Assembly: GCF_014633365.1 (NCBI RefSeq)
Contig: NC_068338.1
Location: forward strand, 51,843,716 to 51,907,715
DNA: 64,000 nucleotides
Origin: Diospyros lotus
Lineage: Eukaryota > Streptophyta > Magnoliopsida > Ericales > Ebenaceae
Direction: 5' to 3'
Shown here in pieces: positions 33,758 to 46,665 of this stretch; position 1 is the first letter of the stretch, and every line of letters starts with the position of its first letter. The notes beneath the pieces are model-generated. The model saw nothing but the letters and a program-made list of their open reading frames with translations, was not told where the DNA came from and did no database searches. The position numbers and the translations under genes were made by a program.

Positions 33758-36700
33758 TCAAAGAAGGGAGCCAGTCATGAACCGATGGTTCAGCACAGCT
33801 TCTGCAATTGGCCGTTTACGGTAATCAGGGTTTAGCATGGCCTACACAAAGAGACAGACACAGCATTTCTTCATCAGGAGAACGACCACAGAGAGAGAGA
33901 GAGACACACACACACACACACACAGTGGGAAACCGGTTTTTGTTTTTGGTTTTTCAAAATCGATGATGGTAAAGCAATAGATCAAAGTGAGGCCAAGGGT
34001 GTCATTGAACCTGCAGTAACTCCCAACCAGCGCCATCGCCAAGGTCAAGAAACTTGACAGCTTCTAGCAAACGGTCATCTGATATACAATACCTGCCCAC
34101 GAGCAACTTAACTAGTATCTTATCTCCGATGGATAATCATGTGTACATGGTATGAAAAATTATAAAATATAGCAATTTGTTGAGCCAGACCAGTATATAG
34201 ACGTATAGTGACCATGAACAATGTGACTCAACACAATAAGATCTTATCTATCTTATTTCTTTTCTCATTCCATCTTCTTCTTTTTTTTTTCCCTCCAGGG
34301 GATGGGGAGACGGGGGCTCGGTTTAATGTCCTTGAAGAGCATGCCAGCATAACTCAACCATTCCAGGGTATCGCTAATGATCCTATAAGCAAAATGGTAA
34401 TCAATCAGACCATCTCAACTTCTTATGCTTTCTAGACTTCAGGAATCTCCATAAAGTTGGAAAGATGGAGCAAATGGCCCTGCATAAATCTACTGCTAGA
34501 ATATTTACAATCTCTCTTCTGTTTAAGCAGGGTCACAAAAGCATCATACATCAATTCATTATTGAGCCCCTAAGTTCTTTCTAGTTGCATATCAGGTAGA
34601 TACAGAGCAGAACAGCAGCTGGTCATGGGAACAGATTAACTATACATGTTATTATAAAGTGTCACTATAAAATTTCTTGCAAAGAAACTGCGGATTTAGC
34701 CATACACGTCCAACACTGGCTTATTACATAAACAGAATAAAACAGTGAAAATGGAACTCAAGGGGTTGTAAAAAACAATCCCAGTTTTTCAGAAAATTAC
34801 TTCACAAAAAATAGAAAACTAGAAAACTTGTTCAAAAACAAAAAAAAAATCTAAATAGAAATGGAGATTTGGGAAATGAAGTTCTCCAAATCTGAGCTTA
34901 ACTTGGAAAAGTCTTAAAATGAGCTCTCCAAATTTTCCTTATTGATTTGGATTTGGAAAACACAGTTCTACAGGGAAATTTTCTCTGAACCATCTCCATC
35001 TCCTTCTCTAACACAAGTTAAAAAAAAACCTCTTCTCTCTTTTTGGGTATATGTTCCAACTTTCTAGATTGGAAATTGTTTTTCTATACTTCTAACATTT
35101 AAATGTGTTTTACAAATTTTCTATAGAAAATGAAACTAGAGACTTTATAGAAAATTAGAAGACATTTTTTCACAACAGCCCCTAAGATTCACATAGCACT
35201 TGTATGGAAACATGTCAAAGTATGAACAATTTTCATGCCACATGGCATGAAGAGAGCACTACTGAGTTTTATCATAAACATATACCACTATCATCAATGG
35301 ACTGTCATTCTGTTTGCAAAGTGAGATTACAAATATAAGCTAGTAAAAACATAATATACATGTTGTGACAAGGAAAGCTGCCAGGATTAGTAGCAGTTTT
35401 TTTCCAATGTAACAAAATGAAAGTAGCTTTTAACTTCCCTAAGGCCATGGAATCTAAACGGCCTTAAGCAATGAAGTCCAGTATTTAATGCATCATGGCT
35501 GATAAGACTCTAGTTCCCTAGATCCAGCAAAGGTGTTCAGAAGTATATGCATGTGTGTTCACATCCTTAGATATATCTCAACGTTTGTGTATATATAGAT
35601 ATGTGATTGTAATTTTAATTGGTGCAGTATTGAATTTCCAGAACTTAAGAGAAAATTTCTCACTCTCTTGCAGCTTCAAGATCAAGTCGGAAAGTGCTTT
35701 CCAAAAGCCTCTGCAAGTTCATGATATGAACAATTAGGATGGGTGGAAAATCTGCATGAATTGTCAAGCATAAAGAAAAAGAAGTCTGTGGAAGTCATGA
35801 ATGAACTGCAAAAAGGTTTGAAATCGTAATCTACTGAGTTAGCTTACTTGCAGCGAGAGGCTATCCAAGATTCCTGCCTCACAAAATGGAATGAAAGCCA
35901 AGTATGCAAAAAGAAGACCTGCTTCATATCTGTTGACGTGAAACAACATCAAGTAAAAATAATAGCTTACAGATTCAAAATAGCAAAAGGAAAGGAAGTT
36001 CACATGTCATCTGCTATTCCAAATGCTCTTTTCTCCATAGGAGTGAATGCACCAGCCGCAGATGCCCTTCTCCAGAGTCCTTCTGTGAACTTTCCTGAAC
36101 CTTCCTCTAGTTGTGAATACCTATAAACATCTGATCCCATGAGAAACCGTTGGGAAGGTTGTCATAAAGCTCTATTGCAAACTACATTTACGTCTCTATT
36201 TTTGTTTTCTTTCTCAAGTATACCTAGAACTGGCATAAAATTTGACTACAGTGCAAAATTGAAGTTTCCAATGAGCAAACCAGTTCATTATACCTGATAG
36301 TATCAACATAGGAAACAAACCCCAAAGAAGAAGGAAATCAGTGCCAACCCCCCCCCCCCCCCCCCCCCCCCCAATTCAAAGATCTTTCGTTTTAATTTTG
36401 GCATATAAAATGTAAGGGGAAGATTTTATTTTACCAGCCAACTGGTGTAAATGGTATAGACTTCAACAAACAGCTTTGGCATTTTCTCAAGCAGTCTCTT
36501 AATGAGCTTGACCAACATAACCTTCACAGGCACATTCTTTCTTAAGAGAATGTTGGGGGTGAATTCCTGCAAGGAGCTAGAATGTTTCTCAAAAATTCTA
36601 GGTCTTTGTCAATACAACTAGATCACCTAAAGCACACATCTAAAGCATGTTTGGAATTTGTCTTGGGAAGTGCACTTCGAAATGTCTATATACTCAAAAC

Positions 36701-39700
36701 CGAAAGGTGTCATGCAGAAAGACAAGATAACAATTGTCCATCAGCACTTATTAGCAAGACTGCCAGGACATAAGAACATTATATATAGTAGTGTTTGCAA
36801 AGCCATTCCTGCCGCTTTAAGGGCATGTACATTTCAAAAAGGACCCAAGGCCATTTGCTTTCCTTTCAGTATTATAGGTCTTGTATTGGTTATCACAATT
36901 GTACATAAAGGAGAAGGACAAAAACAAAGATTAAAAGGAAAAAAACTCATATGTAGATACTAGCAAAAGATCTGCTTTCCTTCTTTTAATCATTAGTAAA
37001 GAAGACATACAAAAAGGAAAATTGTGTTTTCAGTGAGCTTATTGTGGAATCCCGCCTATTTTGCCTTTGACTGCTAGCTGTTCTGTTTCCTAAATTAGGA
37101 GTGATATACTAAACATGGTCTCTTCCTGTTATTGGCAGATTTCCGTTTTTAGGAGATTTCTAGTTCTGTTTTTTCTTCCTCTTCTTTTTTCCTAATTGTA
37201 TATTTCCTTTCCCTGTTGTAAATTTCCTAAGAGGGTTACCAATCTCGTGTATATATATATTTCTAAAGGCTGCATTCAGTGGAATATGAGAGTAGAATTA
37301 TTCCTTTCTTCACTAATATTCAACGAAGAGAAGTTTTTACTAAATGATTATGACAATTAGTTTTTATGCAGGCTACCATATTGAGATTCTAGTATATGAG
37401 GAACTTCTTTATTTAAACAAGACATTTTTTGATTTATTAAGCAGTAGACAGAAAAAAGAGAATAGGGCTATACCTAATATCAACTGAAAAGGCAAGATCC
37501 CGAAGCCGTGGAACTAGGTAAGCAGAATCTTTTTCAACCATGGTGCTGCCATTAGTTAAAAAAAAAAAAAACCACGATGCTCAATGTAGTGAAGACAGAA
37601 AATTTCTCAACAAATTGCAGTGCTACAATGTTAAGGAAATGAAAATTTCAGAGGGCATACTTAAGAACCACAGAAGCAGGTCCAAGACTTTGATGTAGTC
37701 TGTCATGATCATGCATGAAGGCCAGGCCACATAAAGCACCATGAAGCAACTTAATAACAAAATATCTTCTACGTTTTATAGATTGCTCCTGTTCAAAAGG
37801 ATTCCAGAACTTCTTTTCTCCTAGAGCACGGTCCTTAGACATTTTTTCACTCGTAACTTTTGCATAGTCCGCGGCACTGTATTTCCCATCATTACGAAGA
37901 GCAAGCCACTGTACAAAAGATATCTTACGGAAAAAGTGTGGATTTTACCAAGAAATGTGGAAGATAGACATGATTAATACAGACCTGCTCCCCAGTTCTT
38001 GTCTCAAACCCACCAAGAAGTGTTTGGATATTCTGAGGGACAATTTTTGAACTGCTCTGCAGAAAACATAAATTATAAGAAATTATTAACATGACTCACC
38101 AGTGTTTATGAAGAAATTATAATTACAAGAAAAGCTTTAAGCATTTTAGAGATCTCTTATCAAAATTGTGATATTCTACTTGAAGGAATGCATGAGCATT
38201 TAGCTCGTTTGCAGCCATCATATCAGCCTCCACACCACCAATTTGTTGTCCAGGATAAACCTTCATCATTAACATGGCATTCAGCAAGGAACAAGATAAT
38301 TTAGAGAACTCAATTTAGTAGACGCTCAAGTAAAAGAAAACTGCTGTGAGAGTTCCTACTAATGCATTGAAATGCATAGTTCGTTTAGTCAGCTATACCG
38401 TAGTATATAGCAAATAAATTGTTCCAGAAAAGTCAGCAGCCCTTCCATCCAAACTTCTTTCATAAAAATTTTATAAAGAAAAAATAAATCCAGAATGCAT
38501 TCCTGTTACACAACTTGAAATACTAACAATTCACATAAGAGCAATGAAAATGAAGCACAGAAAAACAAAATTATATCACATGGACAAAGGAGGACATTGT
38601 TTAACCAAAATATCATGAAGGCCAGAAGAAAATTTTCAAAAACACTGTCCATTAGCAAAACACAGCGTTACGTAATTGAATAGGCAAATTATATATATCC
38701 CCTTAGTAGGCAATGAACAAGCTGTTTTTATTCATTGGCTTGAAGTAGATCTATCTTCATCATCAGGAGAAACAAAATGTACATATAGAATAAAAGAAAT
38801 GACAATAAGAAAAATAATAATCACCTTAAAAATAACAGGGGTCCCTTTGAGTGGACCCTGAGCTATTCTTCCTTCATAAAGCCTAGAAAAGAACTGCCAT
38901 GGATAGTATCAACAACAAGAACAAAGATAGGCGGGCTATAACTGAATGAGTGTGTTATCAGAAGCCTGTTATTGGCTTCATAACATAGTTTTTTGGGAAT
39001 CACGTGTGATCATATTCTGTTAATAAATCCACCTGATTTTCACATTGCCTTCTCCTACATCTTGAACTCTTAAGCGTCCTACATCTGCTGATGAATCCTC
39101 AATGTCCAAACCCAATTGCAATCCTGAATAACTGCAATACGCTTTCATCCATTAAACATGAGATAAATTGGCTGTGGACCAAATCACTAAGAAATAAATA
39201 ACATACAATGCACACCCGATCGCAAATATACCTAAAACAATTATGCTTTTAACTAAATGCAGCGTGAAGATTTGCCGCCAAATCCGTAACCTGACTGATT
39301 ACATTCTGATAGTTGAAAGTAACCAAGACCTCATAAAAAACAAGATAAAAAATCGCCACCACTCAATAGGAAATAAAGTATTCGTGCAAATATTGGGAAT
39401 TTACCATACTCCTTCGCTTCTAAAAAACCCTACAAATTTAAAGGGGCAATTATACGTAATTGATGAGCATATATATAGATTGTTTTAATAAAATTATAAA
39501 CCTCGACAACTGATGCTTCTCGGACTATTTCAACCTCTCGATTTAGTAAAACACTGACCATTACTTTTCTTGAGATTTATCAGATATCGTATAAGACCAA
39601 CTCATAGTAAACTAATGAAATTTGACGAATATTTAGAAGAAAATAGCTTGAGAATCAAGGTCTAACTAGCGGAGGGTACAAATCAGTACCTGGTGACATT

Positions 39701-39901
39701 CATGAAGCCATAGCTACCAATAAGCCTTCCGACTTCAAAAGACTCCGAATTGGTAATCAGAGTCGCTTTACAACGCCCAAACATTCGAATCGTCGCCGTC
39801 TTTTTCTCTAAATTCAAATTGAAACGACCCGATAAATTGGCCGATTTGTCTGGAATCCAAGAACATGTTAAAATGAAGCAATTAGGTGTTGCGAGCATCA
39901 T
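33758..39901 (-). CDS. Protein-kinase-fold protein, probably plastid, catalytically degenerate
   Basis: Twelve exons on the minus strand sum to 1254 bases, giving 417 aa: 39901-39690, 39131-39033, 38882-38825, 38260-38180, 38056-37985, 37908-37661, 37545-37474, 36120-36004, 35929-35848, 35710-35664, 34092-34011 and 33841-33758. All junctions are GT-AG and close in frame. Residues 1-50 are rich in Ser, Thr, Arg and Lys, as in transit peptides. The kinase fold follows: FEVGRLIGSYG, GTPVIFKVYPG (lysine strand, about 118-127), LLHGALCGLAFMHD, a catalytic loop of HQSLGPASVVLN instead of HRD..N, RLRDLAF instead of DFG, and the closing RKRPIAEAVLNHRF. It resembles the kinase half of plastid-lipid-associated protein 14 (ORG1), but no fibrillin domain follows the stop. 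Starts at 39898 or 39979 are also possible. Confidence 0.82.
34761..35183. mobile_element. MITE-like inverted-repeat element in an intron of the pseudokinase
   Basis: The left end reads AGGGGTTGTAAAAAACA and the right end, reverse complemented, AGGGGCTGTTGTGAAAAAA. Weak inverted similarity continues inward for about 80 bases. No clean target duplication is visible. Confidence 0.4.
36348..36372. repeat. 25-C homopolymer in pseudokinase intron
   Basis: Twenty-five consecutive C lie inside the intron 36121-37473. On the transcribed minus strand this is a G25 run, so the pre-mRNA would contain it. The length is prone to slippage. Confidence 0.9.
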
Positions 39902-39996
39902 CGCGGCTTCTCGATCGATCGATTTCGTTGAAGCAGGGGCGCGAATGGAGATAAAATACCAACGGATAAAGTTGGGCAATGACTGGATCAGATTTA

Positions 39997-40743
39997 GGGA
40001 CTGTTTGGCTTACCGTTTTTTAGGATGGGCCTCCTGCTTGAAAAGTGTGTAAAATTTTAAAGTTGATCAATTTTTAATCTCGTAACGTAACGTATTTAAA
40101 TGTATGTGTTTTAATCTGTCATTTATATTATTATATATTTTATTTTAAAAAAATAATAAATTATCAAAATTTAATAAAAAGACTAAAATTAACATATTAC
40201 TAAATAAAATTTATAAAAATATCTATTTTTAATAAAAATAAATTATAATTTAAAATTCAATAGAAAAAAATAGAGAGAAAAAAGACAAGCAAATGGCATG
40301 CCAACAGCAACAAAGGTGAATGATGAAAGGCATGGCAATGGTGACAAACCGAGAACAAGGTGACGATGACAGACGAAAAAGAAGGCAACAGATGGAGGAC
40401 AAATGCACGACAATAGGGATGGAGCTGCAAACGCGCAACCATCATGAAAGAGATGGAGGCGATGACGGCGGAGGCCATAAACAGAAATGGCGACAAAGAA
40501 AAGACAGAGAAATGAATGAGAGAGATAAGGTTGGAAATATGATTATTATTTAAGGGTAAAATCGTAAATTACTTGATCAACGAATAAGCAGGTAACAACA
40601 TTTTGAGAAAAGTTGAGGGAGTTTCTAAAACGTTGTTAAAATAGTTTTTAAATTTTTTAATTTTTAATAAACTTGTAACTAAATAATCTATATAACATTT
40701 AAATTGAAGCTTATAAACAATTAAACCGCTAAGCCAATGACCC
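39997..40743. mobile_element. Putative MITE/DNA transposon upstream of the pseudokinase
   Basis: The ends are imperfect inverted copies: GGGACTGTTTGGCTTACCG on the left, and GGGTCATTGGCTTAGCGG when the right end is reverse complemented. ATTTA precedes the left end (39992-39996) and follows the right end (40744-40748). The interior has AT-rich arms and a GC-richer core with no convincing gene. It lies about 95 bases before the proposed start codon, so in the promoter or 5' UTR. Confidence 0.55.
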
Positions 40744-41272
40744 ATTTAGAAAGCTATAAGTTTAAGTCATTTTAGTAAAATGAAAATGTTATTTTGAAGT
40801 TTAATATTTATGATAATATTTTATATTATATTAATTAATATAAATATTAACACAAAGAATCACCACATATCTAAAATAGTATTTTCCTTTAGTAATTCCA
40901 TTTAAATTTATTTTACTTAACGACACATCTATAAAATCCTATGATACACGAAAATATCTTGTGAATGTCGTTTCAACATTTTTGAAACGTTTCGTGTACC
41001 AAAACGCAAAGAAACACACACACAAAAAATGTTTTTGGGTCATATTTATAATTTTGAAAATGTTTTAAAGTCATTTTATAATATTAAAAAATATGAAGAA
41101 AAAAAAAACGTTTATGTCCATGAGAAGCTTAGAGGTTGTTGATGTCAAAAATGCAATAATTAAATTTTATGATGTGGGACCCACTATTGTAGGCACTTGA
41201 GTGTGGTGTATAGTGAAATAAGCTTGCCATAAGAAAAGTTGTCGCAAAGAAGTTTTTTTCTATGGCTGCTAG

Positions 41273-44176
41273 TGTAACGACCCGTTAGTGGGTCTAGGTG
41301 TTATGGGTATTTTAGTTTGCACATTAGAGTTGTTGCATTTATTAATTAATTGTTAAGAATATTATATGAGTTGGTAATGGGGGTAAATTAATGAAAATAA
41401 TATTTGATGTGAAAAAATCTCAAAGTTGTGGGCTAAATGGGTTTGGGCCTTATTTGAATTAGACCATTGATAAATAATAAAATCTTAAGTGTAAATGAAT
41501 TGGGTTGAACCCAAAACTCAAGAAAAGTCCATTGGGCCTTAATTGGATTGGACCATATATTTTGACTTGGGCTTGGGCTATATATTTTGACTTGGGCTTG
41601 GGCCATGGGCATAGAGAATGGTATCTTAATTAAAAAGAAAAAAGATTAAGAAAATGGTAAAATGACCAAAATGGGTAAGAGATATGTGAATTGTGTGTGT
41701 TAGTATGAAGGGCAAATTAGAGAAAATTAAAAGGGAGATGGATTGAAATGAGTTAGGAGACAAGTCTCCCACATTTTTTCCCTCCTTTTCTTCTTCTTAC
41801 TTTCTTGTTCCCTTCTTCTTCTCCATCTCCCGATTGTCTCTTCTTCCTCCATTGTTCTTCTTCATTAGAGCTTCAAGTGGAGAATTTCCAATTTGAATGG
41901 TGTCTTCATCTCTTTGGATTTTGCAACCATCTAAGGCAAGTTCCCTTCCTTCTTGTTTCATACGCAAGATCTTCTTCTTCTTCTTCTTATGATTGTGTAA
42001 GTTCTTCTTCTCTTGATTATCTTTTAATGCAAGTTCTTCAACCTTGTTTCCATCTTAGAAGGCTTGTTTCCTTCATTTTTAAGTTGTTGCTCTTAAATTC
42101 TTATTCTCGGATTCACTGACCATGTTATGTTCTTTGGTTTATAACTCCTTGTGTTTATATCCAAATTGAGATCCGTTTGTTGGGTTGTAAACTAGACATC
42201 TTAAGATTCATTTTAGACACAAGAATCGAATTTTTTGACTAAGATTTGATCATGTTACAGCCTTGTAAATCCCTGCTAAGATCTGAAAATTTTACTGCTT
42301 TCGAGTAAACTGACCTTGTTGTACTCTTTAGGGTATAACTCTCTGTGGTTATATCCGATTCAAGATCCGTTTGTTTCTGTATAAACTAGACTTGATAATC
42401 TTCATTTGGTAAATTTTTTATAATTTTTGGATGTGTTTTGAGCCTACAGTATCCTTGTAAATTCTTGCCCAGAATCTGGAAATTTTCTGCTCTATTTTTG
42501 AATAATCTGTTCTTGCTTCGGTTTTGGGGGTATAATGCTCTGTGGTTATATCCAAATTGTGATCCATTTATTTTTTCTATAAAATAGACTTCATGGGCTT
42601 CGATTCAGTATAAGATTTGAAATTTTTGGTTATGATTTGTACCCATAACAACCTTGTTGAATTCTATGTAGAATTCTGTAAATTACTGTTACAAATTCTG
42701 CCTTGTTTCGGTTTTTGTGGAATATCTCCTTGTGATTATTTCCGATTTCAAATCCAGTTGATGTTCCAGAAACTAGACTCATTAGGCTTTGATTTGGTAT
42801 ATCGTTTGTGGTAATTGACCAAATATTGAGCCCAGATTGGATTTTTGAAAATATGCTTGAAATCTGAAAATTTCTGAAATATGTTGTTATTCAACTCTTC
42901 CTATGTAGTCTATCCTTCCTACGTTTAAAATTATGATTTTTGTATAGTTCTTCCATTGTTTTTTTGAATTATTCTTGATAACCCTTATTGTTGGATAAAA
43001 GGGTTTTATTTTCCTTATTTCGATAAATCTTGCAATATTAATTCGTTTTCTTGTTGAACATTGCAAAAATCTAAATAGGGTTTTGTGTCACCCTACATTT
43101 CTTAAGGAATGACATTTATTCATTAGGGTCTAGTGTCATGCAAGATTTAGTGTTTCTTGCATGTATAAATTTTGATTCCTTGCGATTATTATTGGGGTAA
43201 AAATATACCGTAAATATTGGTTTGGGCATTTCTATAAGTATGAGTCAATAAATGTATTAAAATTTACCCTGTGATCATAAGATAGTGCACACTTTAATTT
43301 ATGTAATTGTGCATGTTAAGCATGATTCGAGATTTTTCTTAATCATTGAGGATTGACATGAAATGGGGATATGCATATGTGATGCATGATTATACTGATT
43401 TGCGCACCTATTATTTTGCGCGACGGCTAAGTCCGTGGATGAGAAAGGATATCCTATGAGCGCTTGACGCGGGTGAGATGGCCATCAACCCAGAAGGCGT
43501 GGCTCAAATTGTTATCATTTGTTGATGTATTTTCATGATGCATATATATTCATGAATGGATATATATATATATAGGCCGTGAGAGCCTTGAGAATTATGC
43601 AGAAAAATTCCCTACTATTGGTGCATATGCATAAGCATGGGAACGAGTGCATAATATATGTAATAATCACGGCATGGGAAATTAATGTAAACCGAGAACT
43701 TATGAGTCGCGTTATACTAATATCTCCTCATAGAGTTGTTTATTCTATCTTGATTATCCCTGCCTTTGATTCTATATCTCCATGCTTTATAAATACACTT
43801 GCTGAGCCTTGTGGCTCACCTTGTTTACTCTCATGTCATTCCAGGTACAAGTAGGGCAGTGGTTGAGGGCGAGCCCAGTAGGGCTAAAGCCCAGGGTTAG
43901 AAGTGTACAGAGACCTTCCAAATTAGATGGTCTATGTTAGCATTTGTGATGAGGGCAAGTGTGAGGAAATTTTATGTTGTAAAATTTGTTAGTGCCCTTG
44001 TATTTCATTTTGTTTAGACTATGGTCTAAGATGTTGTAAACCTTTATGTTAGCTTCCGTTAAGTTTATCTAAGGATAGTATTATGGTGTTGTATGTTATT
44101 GTTCTATATCACACTTGTGATGACCTCCTTTCGGATATCCTATGCTAGCGGGACTATCCGGTAGTGGGCCACTACA
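41273..44176 (+). mobile_element. Solo LTR of Ty3 Tekay/Del type, 2904 bp
   Basis: It starts TGTAACGACCCG and ends GGGCCACTACA, with perfect GCTAG target duplications at 41268-41272 and 44177-44181. It contains TTATAAATA at about 43787-43795, directly followed by a GAGCC-TTGT-GGCTC hairpin; I recall this pairing from LTRs of the Del/Tekay chromovirus group. It has no coding domain. It holds four internal tandem repeats. It split an older element. Confidence 0.92.
42112..42890 (+). repeat. Four ~190-bp tandem repeats inside the solo LTR
   Basis: Each unit runs through CTGACCTTGTT, a TATAACTCTCTGTGGTTATA-like stretch, ATCCGTTTGTT, AAACTAGACTT and CTTGTAAATTC, then CTGAAAATTTTCTG. Units start near 42115, 42309, 42507 and 42696 and are diverged from each other. 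Confidence 0.8.
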
Positions 44177-45729
44177 GCTAGTATGACTGATTTTGGCTGG
44201 AGAAGTCGGGCGTAATAATTGAATTAGGGTGCGACTACATATGGCCTTATGACCTTCTTCTAACATTATTTAGAATCCTCTTCAATGTCTTGCTCTTTTC
44301 TCTTTCCCTCTCTATTCTCATCCATCCTCACAGTTTGCATGACCTACGCATGGAGTATGTATTTATTTTCCCTAACGAATAGATCTGCCAAGGAGTTTGG
44401 CGATTCTAGAGATAGTGCATCCTGCAAGGAAGTTAGACATGTTCCTTGTAACATTATTGATACCGCCATTTCCACTGGCAAGTCACAAAATTTCAGTGTG
44501 GCGTTGCAAAATCTGTCCACAAATTAGCGAGGGTTTCCTTGCCCTCTGTCAGATACTGAGGAGATACGTCTCATTCTTTCTCTTCCGACTATTAATTATG
44601 AAGGCTTTGATGAATTCTGTTAGCAATTACTCAAATGAGGAGATGGATGCTTCTGATAGACTATTGAACCAAGTCCAAGCGCGTCCTAACAAGGTCAATG
44701 TAAATGCCCGACACATAATCTCGTCATCTACTTCCATGGAGCATCATTAGAGATTCGTAGTTTTGGATGTGATCATCAAGATTATCTTTGTCGTCATTGA
44801 AAGGAATCTGAGGCATTTGAATTTCCTCGGTAGTGATTTTTCCAATACACTTTCAGTAAAATCGGACTTCCTTCTTGACTCTCATTCTCAACTAGGACCA
44901 ACTTCTTCTGCTCTAACATTCTTCTACCACCATTTTCATAGCATCCCGTATATTTGTCGTGGTGTGATTGTCAACTTTTGTATTCCTTGGGGTGGAACCT
45001 CTAGTGGGACTTTGCTTGCCTCTTTGATAACTCTATTCTCATGCTCGTCCTGGTGGTAGAGGCTTTAACTGATTTTCTTGGTGTGGAAATGATCGAGACT
45101 ATGTCGGGTGTAGCTTCTTTATATATAGAAACTAAGTTCATCATCTCTTGGCTGGGCCATCATTTGTGGAACAATTTCTGGCACAAATCTTGCCAGTGTT
45201 GCAAGTAACATTATACGGGGATTCATATTTTAGAGGATCCCCACCATGTCTCATAATGCCCCACATTCCTTTCGTATGTTGTTGTTGTAAAGCTTCATAA
45301 GCTTCCCAAAGAACTGTGGGAGGAGCCTGCTATGAAGTGTCTAGTTGTTCAGGATGCCTATGCTAATTAATTTCAAACAGATGACGGAAGGCTAGGGGCA
45401 GTAGTTGGTTATCCACCTATTGTTGAGGATCCAGGGGAGTTGGCTACATACTTCTTTGTTGATGAGAGCCTTGTGGAGGCAAGCGTGCTTCTGTTAGACG
45501 TTGGCTATCTCGTGATGGTGGGTGAGACTCCCCACATTGAGAGTGAGTTCGACAATTATTTCTCATGTTTGATATTAGTAATAATTCACAATTTGTTTTT
45601 TTTTTTTTCATTTTTCCACAGACGTCACCAAATTATTGTTGCCAAAAATACAATAATTAAATTTTATGATGTGGAATCCATTGTTGTAAGCACTTGAGCT
45701 TGGTGTATAGTGAAACAAGGTTGCTATAA

Positions 45730-46200
45730 GAAAAATTGTCACAAGGAAGTTTACCTCTAGGATTTCGCCGCAAGAATGTTCACTTTAAGGATCCCACAAC
45801 AAGGGTCTCGCCTTAAGAATGTTGTCTCAAGGATTTTCGCCTTAAAGATCTAGCCGCGATGATGTTTGTCTCAAGGATATTCGTCTTAAGGATCTCGCTG
45901 CAAGGATTTTGCCGTAAGGATGTTCACCTTAAGGATTTCGCCTCAATGATGTTACCTCAAGGATATTCGCCTTAAAGATCTCACCTCAAGGGTGTTCGCC
46001 TCAAGGATCTCGCGCACAAGGATATTTACTTCAAGGGTCATTCCTCAAGGATATTCACCTTAAGGATCTCGCGCACAAGGATTTTGCCTCAAGGGTCTCG
46101 CTTCTAGGATGTTTGCCTCGAGGATATCACCACAAGGATTTTTGCTATAAGGATATTCGCTTTATGACCTCACCGCAAGGATCTCTCCTCAATGATGTTG
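45730..46200. repeat. Minisatellite, ~16-bp unit (CGCCTCAAGGATNT)
   Basis: About 28 variants of a 15-17-bp unit such as CGCCTTAAGGATCT, CGCCTCAAGGGTGTT and GCCGTAAGGATGTT stand head to tail within the 5' LTR of the minus-strand element. Confidence 0.85.
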
Positions 46201-46459
46201 CCCCATTGAGACTCGAAAATGAGTTTAAAGGCTCGCAGAAATTCTCATTCGTGATAACCTTCGATGCCTAAGTCAATACCAGATGAAGATAATTGTTCAC
46301 GAAAACAGTAAAAACGTAGTCAATGTGTCAAAATTTTACCAAATTTTGAAGTCATTTTCAATGTCCTGTAGCTGGGTATTTATAAGGCACGATTCACGAG
46401 AGGATCAAGCGTCAACACGTGTCAGTCGTCCAATGGAAAGAATGAGTCTTTGCCAAAAG

Positions 46460-46665
46460 AAGCCTCAACCTTGCCGCGAGCCTCCATCTTGTCTTGAGCC
46501 TCGGTCTTGCAGCGAGCTTTCACCTTGTTGGGAGCCTCGAGCTTGCCTCAAGCCCCGGTCTTACCGCTAACTTTTGTCTTCCTGCGAGCTTCAGCCTTGT
46601 CGAGAGCCCTGGTCTTGCTGCGAGGCTTACCGCAAGTTCTCACCTTGCCACGAGTCTGGCCTTAC
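46460..46665. repeat. Minisatellite, 18-bp unit (AGCCTCGGTCTTGCCGCG)
   Basis: About ten units of exactly 18 bases, each a multiple of three, so one frame stays open and spells a six-residue EPxSCx-type repeat. I do not regard it as coding: it lies in an LTR and starts and stops at arbitrary places. Confidence 0.85.

Noticed and set aside
34300..34380. GC-richer stretch with an acceptor-like TTGCTTATAG on the minus strand, looking like an extra pseudokinase exon
   Set aside because: The frame reads open, but I see no usable donor, the residues do not fit a kinase fold, and joining 35664 directly to 34092 keeps the frame and the expected sequence.
44285..45697. Possible gag or other retroelement genes in the old element's interior
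   Set aside because: Only short unconnected frames, with no recognisable zinc knuckle, protease or polymerase motifs.
46283..46570. Cysteine/proline repeat protein from the 18-bp array
   Set aside because: The open frame follows from a unit length divisible by three within an LTR. There is no start context, signal peptide or relative.
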